The notes beneath the pieces were generated by a model, which searched no databases, was not told where the DNA came from, and saw nothing but the letters and a program-made list of their open reading frames with translations. DNA of 15,451 nt, from NCBI GenBank assembly GCA_938038825.1, contig CALHST010000110.1:1-15451 (forward strand). Reading direction: 5' to 3'. Below, in pieces: positions 6,236-13,313 of the stretch. The position numbers were made by a program, and so were the translations under genes. This DNA comes from an uncultured Paracoccaceae bacterium (GTDB lineage: Bacteria; Pseudomonadota; Alphaproteobacteria; Rhodobacterales; Rhodobacteraceae). How positions within the stretch are numbered: the first letter of the stretch is position 1; every line of letters begins with the position of its first letter.

Positions 6236-7405
6236 TCACAGTTGCTTTTGGAACAGCGCGCAGATGGCCCCCATCAACAGCAATCCCGCCGCAACGATCA
6301 GGCTGATGCCGATACTTCCATAAACGTCACCAATAAAGCCCGCCCCAAAAGGCCCCAACGTTTGGGCCACAGCAAAAACCACAGTGAACAACCCAATGGC
6401 ACGCGCCCAACTTTCTGGTGGCAAGTTCTTGCGGGCGAAGTTTGTCACCGCACTTGGCGACATAAAAACGCAAAACCCGAAAATGGCAGCCGAGATCAAC
6501 AAACCGACACCGCCGGAAATCACTATCGGCAAGGCGGATCCGACGGCGATTCCGGTCAGGATCAAGGCGAGCGGAAGCCCCGTAGAACTGCGCGCGAACA
6601 CGGGCCGCCAAAGAAGCGGTGAAAAACAGATACAGATGCCCATCAGGACCCAAACAGCCGCAATGAATCCTGCCGTCGCATTCTGCTCGGTCATCCAGGC
6701 AGACAGGAACGTAAGATACACGATGTACCCAAGACCAAATCCGGCATAACCCGCCATCACGGGCAAAATCGCGCGAATTGGCAGTTTTGCAGGGGCAGAC
6801 TGCGATGGCGGCGGCGCTCTCAACTGCCACGCAGCCCAAAGGCTGAGCGGCATGAAACATACGCTCATGGCGCTGATCAAAACCCACCCAAAGGTCCACG
6901 CAGACTCGCCATAGGCCTCCAGCATCAAAGGCAATGTCGCACCCGCCAAAACGATGGCCAACCCGCCCCCGGTGCCAAATAAGATCGCAATGGCCAACGC
7001 ATTCCTGCGGGGATCATCAGGAAACAACCCCGCGGCCAAGGCGCCTGCCGTCGCAAAGGACATCGCACCAAAAAGCCCTGCCAGAATGCGCCAAATCGTT
7101 TGCCACCACAGGGCCGCATCAAAGCCCGTGGCAAGCAAGGCGACAGTGGTGGTGACCAAGCCGAATGCAAACAGACGTGACGGGGACACATAACGGATCA
7201 GCGACATCGTCAAAATGGCGCCAACGATATAACCAATCGCGTTGGCCGTGTTTAACCAGCCCGCTTGTGCATAATTCCAATCCAAGTCCGATTTCATGGC
7301 AGGCAGCAACAGCCCATAGGCAAATCTGGCAAATCCGTTGGTTACCGTCACGCCAAGGGCAAGCCCCGTGAGAACAAGCCAAGGCCGTGTCTGCGCGCCC
7401 CTCAT
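6236..7405 (-). CDS. YbfB/YjiJ-family MFS transporter
   Basis: A 389-residue, roughly 12-helix major facilitator of the YbfB/YjiJ type (MFS_4). The family opening is clear: RPWLVLTGLALGV, then NGFARFAYGLLLPAMK in helix one and its loop, AGWLNTANAIGYIVGA in helix two, and a polar central loop (QLRAPPPSQSAPAKLP). It probably moves a small organic molecule across the inner membrane by ion coupling; the substrate is unknown. The frame stays open upstream to a TTG at 7591, but those 62 residues are polar, cysteine-rich and unlike a transporter, so I start at the ATG at 7405 just before helix one. No good ribosome site precedes that ATG. The gene converges on the TPR regulator and is divergent from the MarR gene, a common MarR-efflux arrangement. 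Confidence 0.85.
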   Translation of the reverse strand: MRGAQTRPWLVLTGLALGVTVTNGFARFAYGLLLPAMKSDLDWNYAQAGWLNTANAIGYIVGAILTMSLIRYVSPSRLFAFGLVTTTVALLATGFDAALWWQTIWRILAGLFGAMSFATAGALAAGLFPDDPRRNALAIAILFGTGGGLAIVLAGATLPLMLEAYGESAWTFGWVLISAMSVCFMPLSLWAAWQLRAPPPSQSAPAKLPIRAILPVMAGYAGFGLGYIVYLTFLSAWMTEQNATAGFIAAVWVLMGICICFSPLLWRPVFARSSTGLPLALILTGIAVGSALPIVISGGVGLLISAAIFGFCVFMSPSAVTNFARKNLPPESWARAIGLFTVVFAVAQTLGPFGAGFIGDVYGSIGISLIVAAGLLLMGAICALFQKQL

Positions 7406-7577
7406 CGCGCCGCGCAAATGCAGGGGATTGGGCGGGCGCGCCAAACATTTCGGGGACAACGACAGATCATCCCGACATTCAGCATAGGAACAGGAGGACG
7501 CGCAAGCGGCCTTTGCTAAACGTGCGCAAGCCGATGAAACAGGTCGGTTGTTGACCGCATCCACACAAAGATCGTTT

Positions 7578-7634
7578 TTGAAAAACCGCAAACGACACGG
7601 AACAATGTTGCACTTGCCATTTATTGCATATGCA
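7578..7634 (+). promoter_or_regulatory. Candidate MarR promoter and palindromic operator
   Basis: TTGAAA (7578-7583) and AACAAT (7601-7606) are spaced by 17 bp and match the sigma-70 boxes at five and four of six positions, predicting a start near 7613. Just downstream is the perfect 10-bp palindrome TGCATATGCA (7625-7634), with another TTGCA at 7609-7613. Palindromes over the start region are typical of MarR self-repression. The rest of the 224-bp gap to the MFS gene shows nothing clear. Confidence 0.4.
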
Positions 7635-8133
7635 CTACGCTTTCTTGGCTACTCAAAGACATGTAAGGATCCCTTGCTTGCACGCACCGCTTTTGACGCC
7701 CGAAGACGTCGATGATTTCGTCATACTGCGCGCCCGCGCTTTCACCAGCGCGACGCGGCGCAAGTTAACGCGCGACGTGCTGCAAGCCGAAAACCTTCCC
7801 ATTCTGGAATGGCAGTTGCTGTTTTCCATTGCGCGCTTTGGCAGCTGTCATGTTGCGTATATTACGCAGCGCACCTCTATTGATCCCGCCCATGGAAGTC
7901 GGGCAGCGGCCGCTTTGGAAAAGAAGGGGTTGATCACCCGATGCGAAGATCCAGAAAACAAGCGGCGTAAACGCATGTCGCTGACACCGGAAGGCGTTGA
8001 AACCTTTCAGCGGATCTGGCCAAAAGCCCGGCACATCACCACGACACTCACAAATCGGCTTGCCCCTCATGAGCTGCAAGAATTCAAGCGACTGCTGGAT
8101 ATTTTGAACGCGGTCACAGAACCCACCACCTAA
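7630..8133 (+). CDS. MarR-family transcriptional regulator
   Basis: A 167-residue (or shorter) winged-helix protein of MarR type. The core runs from dimer helix FVILRARAFTSATRRK (about 30-45) through LEWQLLFSIARFG, the recognition region TSIDPAHGSRAAAALEKKG (about 82-100), the wing LITRCEDPENKRRKRMSLTPEG (about 101-122) and the C-terminal dimer helices. MarR proteins bind palindromes as dimers and usually release DNA on binding small, often aromatic or phenolic, ligands. The start is uncertain. The ATG at 7630 has no Shine-Dalgarno and lies inside a palindrome. An in-frame TTG at 7678 has AAGGA eight bases upstream and would give 151 residues, nearer the family norm. It is divergent from the MFS transporter and 128 bp before the TAXI receptor gene on the same strand, so either could be its target. 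Confidence 0.87.
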   Translation: MHYAFLATQRHVRIPCLHAPLLTPEDVDDFVILRARAFTSATRRKLTRDVLQAENLPILEWQLLFSIARFGSCHVAYITQRTSIDPAHGSRAAAALEKKGLITRCEDPENKRRKRMSLTPEGVETFQRIWPKARHITTTLTNRLAPHELQEFKRLLDILNAVTEPTT

Positions 8134-8250
8134 CCAAAAGGAACAACGAGACCGAAACAGAGGCGGCCGCGCATAAACCCAAACAGCACGGACAAGTGCG
8201 GGATATGTTTTGGCCAGATCCTCAAGACAAGAAGAACGGTTTTTCAATCA

Positions 8251-8256
8251 GGGAGG
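8251..8256 (+). promoter_or_regulatory. Ribosome binding site deciding the TAXI receptor start
   Basis: GGGAGG lies two bases before a first ATG (8259) and five before the adjacent second ATG (8262). The spacing favours the second. An upstream GTG at 8196 is open in frame but would put 22 polar residues before the signal peptide. Confidence 0.7.
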
Positions 8257-8261
8257 ATATG

Positions 8262-9308
8262 ATGAAACCAATGACTTTACTTGCGGCCACTGCCGCTGCG
8301 ATCATGACCACGACGGCGGCTTTTGCCCAAACCAATCTAACAGCTGAAACCGCAAGCCCCGGTGGTGCGACGCATCTGTCGCTTGCGCATATGACCGAAG
8401 TTGCGGGCACCGCTGGCATTGCCAACATTCAGCTTGCCGAAGGTCAGACGCTGACAAACTCCGTCCAGAACGTTGCAGAAGGCAAAACCGACATTGCCGG
8501 CACCCCCTATATCCTGCCCTTCCTGATGAGCCGCGGCGTCGGCCCTTATGGATCCCTTGGTGCAGAAGCCGGTGCAGAGCTGGCGTCAAACTTGCGGGTG
8601 ATCAACCCGTTCACTTTGGGCGTCTTTTTCCTGTTTGCCTACGACTCCAAAGGCATCCAAGGCTGGAATGACTTGGAAGGTCGCAAGATTTACAATGGCC
8701 CGCCCCGTGGTGGTGCATTGACCAATGGCCGCGCCATGATCCAGATCGTTGCAGGTCTAGAGGACGGGACCGGCTATGAAGGCATGCAAACAAACTGGGG
8801 CCAAGGTGCGACGCTGATCAGCAGTGGCGAGCCGGACGCCGTTGTTCTGCCAGAGCTGTTCCCAAGTCCGCGTCTGACGATCCCTGCCGCGGCGGGTAAA
8901 ATGACAATCTGGTCGATGCCAAGTGACGCTTATGACAGCGAGCCGATGCAGAAATACATGCAGGCACCAGGCAGCGCGCCTTGGACCTCTGATGTGGCCA
9001 GCCTAAAGGCGATTATGGGCGATAACTTTACCTTCATCTCCGAGGACGACACGTTCCGTGCCTTTGCCACCATCGGCGGCAATGTGGTGAACAAGAGCAT
9101 GGATGACGCATTGGTCACCGATCTGGTCACCGCCTATATCGCATCGCTGGACGACCTGATGGCCAAAGCGCCCTACGGCACCACCGTCAGCTACGACTTC
9201 CCAATGCAGGGTATGTGCGGTGGAAACCCGGTCAAATACCACCCAGCTGCTGCCAAAGTATGGCGTGATGCAGGGTTTGAATTGGATGATTGCGCAGTTG
9301 CGGAATAG
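8262..9308 (+). CDS. TAXI-family TRAP transporter substrate-binding protein
   Basis: A 348-residue periplasmic receptor of the TAXI branch of TRAP transporters. Residues 1-22 form a Sec signal peptide ending AFA, with the mature protein starting at Gln23. Family features include GGATHLSLAHMTEVAG near the N-terminus, the stretch EGKTDIAG, LEGRKIYNGPPRGGA (about 140-154) lining the ligand cleft, and the WRDAGFELD ending. It has two cysteines near the C-terminus, Cys319 and Cys344, which could form a disulfide in the periplasm. TAXI receptors bind carboxylate-like ligands and pass them to the membrane subunits using the ion gradient; the ligand here is unknown. The gene is followed by a stem-loop and then the cognate fused permease. 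Confidence 0.9.
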   Translation: MKPMTLLAATAAAIMTTTAAFAQTNLTAETASPGGATHLSLAHMTEVAGTAGIANIQLAEGQTLTNSVQNVAEGKTDIAGTPYILPFLMSRGVGPYGSLGAEAGAELASNLRVINPFTLGVFFLFAYDSKGIQGWNDLEGRKIYNGPPRGGALTNGRAMIQIVAGLEDGTGYEGMQTNWGQGATLISSGEPDAVVLPELFPSPRLTIPAAAGKMTIWSMPSDAYDSEPMQKYMQAPGSAPWTSDVASLKAIMGDNFTFISEDDTFRAFATIGGNVVNKSMDDALVTDLVTAYIASLDDLMAKAPYGTTVSYDFPMQGMCGGNPVKYHPAAAKVWRDAGFELDDCAVAE

Positions 9309-9330
9309 TCTTTTGAATTCCTAAAACATT

Positions 9331-9356
9331 GAGCGTCGCCAAATTCGGCGGCGCTC
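9331..9356 (+). other. Stem-loop between TRAP receptor and permease genes
   Basis: GAGCGTCGCC (9331-9340) and GGCGGCGCTC (9347-9356) form a 10-bp stem with one G-T pair and a six-base loop. It lies 22 bp after the receptor stop and 30 bp before the permease start. No T-run follows. Such intercistronic hairpins often protect the receptor message or partly stop transcription, so the binding protein is made in excess of the permease. Confidence 0.75.
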
Positions 9357-9386
9357 GCCTTGTGACACCACATTTCTGGAAATCTC

Positions 9387-11723
9387 ATGTCCGACACAAC
9401 CGATCAGGCTGCATCAAACGCGCTTTTTCCAAACCGCACAGTCTACATTGTTTCGCTGATTTTTGTCGCTTTGGGTGTGATCAACAGTATGCCAGTCATC
9501 CCCGGTTGGGATCAGATGTGGCAAAGCCTGACGGGCATTGAAAACCTCAAGACCCGCAAATTCGCGACGGAATGGTTCTATCCGATCGTCTTCTTTGTCA
9601 TGATGCTGATTGTCGCGCTCAAGAATTCGATGTGGCGCGAATGGCGTGGCACGTCACGCGTCTGGTTTGGCGCGTTCATGGACATCGCGCTGATTGTCGC
9701 CGCTGCTGCCATTTCCATCACCTATCTGATTGAAATCGACAGCGTTTGCCTGATTGATACGCTTAACGGGGATCGAGCGCGCATCATGGCGCAGACGCTA
9801 CAGGCCGAGATCGAGTTTGCAGAACTGATGGGCATGCCTGTGCCCGATACGGTCGACGATCCCAAATGTATTTCGACCACGGGCGTCTGGCTGGTGGCGA
9901 TCATGGGTCTCTCGATCCTGACGTTTCTGGCCTATAACATCAAAGTCTGGGGCCTGCCGCTGGTCATGGTTTCGATTGTTGTGGCGCTATATACCATTGG
10001 CACTGTGCTGGTTTGGTATTTCTACGGCCCCGACGGCATCAACAAATATTTCGTCACCAAGATGGGCGGCGAGCCGCGCACATTCTTGGACGGCATTCCA
10101 AACGTGCATGACGCCTTGGTCAATACCGCGTCGGGGATGTTGGGCAGGTTTATGAATGTGATCATGAACATGGTCTTTCCCTATATCATCCTGGGTGCCT
10201 TGTTCGGAAAATCCGCAGGCGGCAAAACCCTGATCAAGCTGGCTTTTCGCTGGACCCGTCGGATGCGCGGTGGGCCCGCCCATGCAGCGATTGTGAGTTC
10301 CGCAATGTTTGGCACCATAACGGGCGGGCCTGTGGTGAATGTCCTGTCCACCGGAGTGTTGACGATCCCGATGATGGTCAAACGCGGCTTTTCCAAAGTC
10401 TTTGCTGGCGGGATGGAAGCCGCCGCCTCGTCCGGTGGATCCATCATGCCCCCGGTCATGGGGGTTGCGGCCTTTATTCTGGCCGCCATGACAGCGGTGC
10501 CTTATCGCGATATCATTATTGCCGCGACTTTGCCCGCGATTGCCTATTTTGTCTGCCTGTTCATGAGCGCAAGTTTCCAGTCGCGCAAACAGGGAATCCA
10601 TGCGGTTGGAGACCTGACCGAAGATATGCATATCAGCCGCGAAGACATCCTGCACCTGTGCCAAATCTTCCTTCCCATCTTGTTGATCCTGTTCCTGCTG
10701 CTGACCCCAAAGGACGAGGTCGGCTGCGGCCCCCTTGGTTGGCTTTTGGGGGCTGACGTGATGATCACCGATGGCCGTTGCATTCCCACAGCCCTGCCAT
10801 GGGTTTTACAGTTGTTTCAGGACGCCGCAGGAGATGCAGGCGCAACCGGATGGTGGGCCGCCGCCTTTGTTCTGGTCCTGCTGTTTCTGGATAAAGAATT
10901 CCGCGCAAAACCGCGCAAGATCCTGGATGCACTTGCAGAGTCCGGGATCACCGTGTCCACCCTGTACCTGATGCTGCTGGCTGTGACTGTGATTGACGTG
11001 TGCCTGAACTTCACAGGCTTGTCGAAATTCGTGGCCATTGATGTGTTGCGGCTGTTGTTGTCGTTTAACCTGGGGGATGGCGGTTCGGTTCTGATCCAGT
11101 TCTTCGCCCTTGCCATCACCATGTTGCTGGCGGTGCTGTTGGGCATGGGCATGCCAGCGGTCCCGGCCTATTTGAACGTGGCGCTGTTGATGGGACCCCT
11201 TTTGATTGGTTTGGGCATCGCGAACTTCACAGCGCATATGTTCATCTTTTACTTCGCAATTGCGTCCGCCATCACGCCGCCCGTGGCCATGGCCGCCTTT
11301 GCCGCATCCACCATTACCAAGGCCGACCCAATGGCCACGGGTTTCAGCGCTGTGCGATCTGGTATCGTGATGTTCGCAATCCCCTTTGTCTTTGCCTTCT
11401 ACCCGGAAATTCTGCTGATCGACCAAGCCTTGATTGACCCATCCAGCCCCACGGGCGCGCCCCTGCCAGGTTATGAAAATGGCGTGTCGGTCGGGGCGCT
11501 TTTGTGGCTGGTCGCGCGTCTGCTTATTGCGCTGTATCTGGTGGCCAGCGCGCTGGCCGCTCATGACGCGGCACCATTGTCCTATGCGTGGATCTTTATC
11601 CGATTGGCCACAGCCGTTGCCATCCTGATGCGCCCCGAAACTGTGCAATACGGTGCCCTCATCTTTACCGCTGCCATGCTCGCTTGGCATCACGTCGGCG
11701 CAAGACGCACACAACTGGCTTAA
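9387..11723 (+). CDS. TRAP transporter fused permease (4TM + DctM-type 12TM)
   Basis: A 778-residue inner-membrane protein, the fused form of the TRAP small and large subunits found with TAXI receptors. The N-terminal part (about 1-260) is the small-subunit-like region with several helices and a polar loop bounded by Cys121 and Cys161. The DctM-type core starts near residue 265. It holds the signature GGPAHAAIVSSAMFGT at about 293-308, TGGPVVNVLSTG, IPMMVKRGFSKVFAGGMEAA, SSGGSIMPPVMG at about 348-359, and in the second half LLGMGMPAVPAYL and AITPPVAMAAFAAS. A second loop contains Cys447 and Cys465. Near residues 692-709 lies an acidic, proline-rich loop (IDPSSPTGAPLPG), followed by two more helices. 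The ATG at 9387 has a weak GGAA site. It imports the ligand captured by the upstream receptor and ends 17 bp before the sulfatase. Confidence 0.93.
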   Translation: MSDTTDQAASNALFPNRTVYIVSLIFVALGVINSMPVIPGWDQMWQSLTGIENLKTRKFATEWFYPIVFFVMMLIVALKNSMWREWRGTSRVWFGAFMDIALIVAAAAISITYLIEIDSVCLIDTLNGDRARIMAQTLQAEIEFAELMGMPVPDTVDDPKCISTTGVWLVAIMGLSILTFLAYNIKVWGLPLVMVSIVVALYTIGTVLVWYFYGPDGINKYFVTKMGGEPRTFLDGIPNVHDALVNTASGMLGRFMNVIMNMVFPYIILGALFGKSAGGKTLIKLAFRWTRRMRGGPAHAAIVSSAMFGTITGGPVVNVLSTGVLTIPMMVKRGFSKVFAGGMEAAASSGGSIMPPVMGVAAFILAAMTAVPYRDIIIAATLPAIAYFVCLFMSASFQSRKQGIHAVGDLTEDMHISREDILHLCQIFLPILLILFLLLTPKDEVGCGPLGWLLGADVMITDGRCIPTALPWVLQLFQDAAGDAGATGWWAAAFVLVLLFLDKEFRAKPRKILDALAESGITVSTLYLMLLAVTVIDVCLNFTGLSKFVAIDVLRLLLSFNLGDGGSVLIQFFALAITMLLAVLLGMGMPAVPAYLNVALLMGPLLIGLGIANFTAHMFIFYFAIASAITPPVAMAAFAASTITKADPMATGFSAVRSGIVMFAIPFVFAFYPEILLIDQALIDPSSPTGAPLPGYENGVSVGALLWLVARLLIALYLVASALAAHDAAPLSYAWIFIRLATAVAILMRPETVQYGALIFTAAMLAWHHVGARRTQLA

Positions 11724-11740
11724 CCACAGCAGGACTTCAC

Positions 11741-13303
11741 ATGACGCAGCGCCCCAATTTCCTGTTTATCATCACCGATCAGCAACGGGCAGATTGGCTT
11801 GGCTGTTACGGTCATCCCGTCCTGAAAACCCCACATATCGACAGCATCGCCGCGCGCGGCACCCGGTTTGCAAACTTTCACACGGCCTCTCCAGTGTGCA
11901 TGCCAAACCGTGCCTCGCTGTTAACTGGACGATATCCAAGCCTGCATGGGCTGCGATTTAACGGCTGTGTTCTGCCCGAAAACGCCAATACCTTTGTCGA
12001 TGTTCTGGCGGGTGTGGGCTATGACACTGCAGCGATTGGCAAAAGCCACCTGCAGCCCTTTACTGCGATGGCCCCAATGGGCAAATCCATTGCCGAGGTC
12101 ACAGCACAGCCAGACGCGTGGAAGATCGACCGCGTCACTGACTATGAAGAAGAACCCGCAAACTATCAGGGGGATGGCCGTTATGCGATCAAATCGCCCT
12201 ATTACGGCTATCAACATGTGGACATGGTGACGTCACACGGTGATCGCTGTGGCGGGCATTACGGCCAATGGTTCCGCGAAACCGCACCGGATTGGAAAGC
12301 CCTGCACGATCCCAAGAATGAGCTTGCGCATAATTATTCCTGCCCGCAAGCCTATCGCACGCCCATCCCCGAGGACCTGTATCCCACTGCCTATATCCGC
12401 GACCGCACCATCGACTATCTGACATCCCGCACGGCACAGGATGCGCCGTTCTTTGCGTTCATCAGCTTTCCCGACCCGCACCACCCGTTTAATCCGCCCG
12501 GCAAGTACTGGGATATGTACAGCCCCGATGATTTTGAGGTCTCGCTGCCCTACGACGCCCACAAGAACCCAACACCGCCCATGCAATGGTTGCACGACAA
12601 TTGGACAGGCGAAGGCGCGCAGGCAACCCCGCAAACCGCAATGATGCTGGATGATCAGCAGCTTAAAGAAGCGATGGCCCTGACGGCCGGTATGATGGCA
12701 TTCATTGATGACGCTGTGGGTGACATCCTGACCGCGCTGGAAGAAAGCGGACAGATGGACGATACCGTGATCTGCTATAATTCGGATCACGGCGACTATT
12801 TGGGTGATTACAACATGATGCTCAAGGGCGCGTTGCCGTTCCAAAGTATCACGCGGGTGCCGTTCATCTGGTCTGACCCCGACCACAGAAAGCCCGCGCA
12901 GTCTGATGCGCTATGCTCAACAGTCGATCTGGCGGCAACCATACTAGAGCGCGCGGGTCTTGATCCTTTCAACGGAAATCAGGGGCAAAGCTTTCTGCCC
13001 GCCACCAAAGCACAGGACGGGCCGCGCAGCGAAGTTCTGATCGAATATAACGATGGCGGAAAACGCCTTGGGTTCGAAAAACCGTCTCGCGTTCGCTCCC
13101 TGCTGACCCCTGACTGGCGGTTGACCATGTATCGAGATCAAGATTGGGGTGAGCTGTACGATTTGCAGAACGATCCCAAGGAAACGCATAACCTGTGGGA
13201 CAGTGCGGATCATCAGGGCACGCGGGCACATTTGACTGACCGACTTGTGCATCATCTGATCGCGCAAATGGATGAAAGCCCACTCGCAGATCGCATCGCC
13301 TGA
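11741..13303 (+). CDS. Sulfatase-superfamily hydrolase (cytoplasmic)
   Basis: A 520-residue type I sulfatase-like enzyme. The catalytic motif is Cys53-Met-Pro-Asn-Arg57 followed by LTGRYPSLHG, the C-x-P-x-R site whose cysteine becomes formylglycine. Metal and catalytic residues visible are Asp13 (IITDQQ), Lys101/His103 (GKSH), Asp349-His350 (NSDHGDYLG) and Lys362 (MLKG). The C-terminal ELYDLQNDPKETHNLWD is typical of the family. The Cys53 version needs a formylglycine-generating enzyme encoded elsewhere. The substrate could be a sulfate ester or a phosphonate/phosphate ester, since phosphonate monoester hydrolases share this fold and motif. There is no signal peptide, so it acts in the cytoplasm, fitting hydrolysis after uptake by the TRAP system encoded 17 bp upstream. 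The ATG at 11741 has AGGA six bases before it; a longer frame from 11588 would only overlap the permease. Confidence 0.9.
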   Translation: MTQRPNFLFIITDQQRADWLGCYGHPVLKTPHIDSIAARGTRFANFHTASPVCMPNRASLLTGRYPSLHGLRFNGCVLPENANTFVDVLAGVGYDTAAIGKSHLQPFTAMAPMGKSIAEVTAQPDAWKIDRVTDYEEEPANYQGDGRYAIKSPYYGYQHVDMVTSHGDRCGGHYGQWFRETAPDWKALHDPKNELAHNYSCPQAYRTPIPEDLYPTAYIRDRTIDYLTSRTAQDAPFFAFISFPDPHHPFNPPGKYWDMYSPDDFEVSLPYDAHKNPTPPMQWLHDNWTGEGAQATPQTAMMLDDQQLKEAMALTAGMMAFIDDAVGDILTALEESGQMDDTVICYNSDHGDYLGDYNMMLKGALPFQSITRVPFIWSDPDHRKPAQSDALCSTVDLAATILERAGLDPFNGNQGQSFLPATKAQDGPRSEVLIEYNDGGKRLGFEKPSRVRSLLTPDWRLTMYRDQDWGELYDLQNDPKETHNLWDSADHQGTRAHLTDRLVHHLIAQMDESPLADRIA

Positions 13304-13313
13304 TTTTAACGGA

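Noticed and set aside
7406..7591. N-terminal extension of the MFS transporter from a TTG
   Set aside because: The residues are polar and cysteine-rich and precede the normal family N-terminus; they look non-coding.
10806..11714. Minus-strand open frame of 302 codons opposite the TRAP permease
   Set aside because: Its translation is rich in Gly, His and Gln, as expected from the antisense of a membrane gene, and the sense frame matches DctM.
12233..12886. Minus-strand open frame of 217 codons inside the sulfatase gene
   Set aside because: It is a shadow of conserved sulfatase residues on the other strand and has no recognisable fold.
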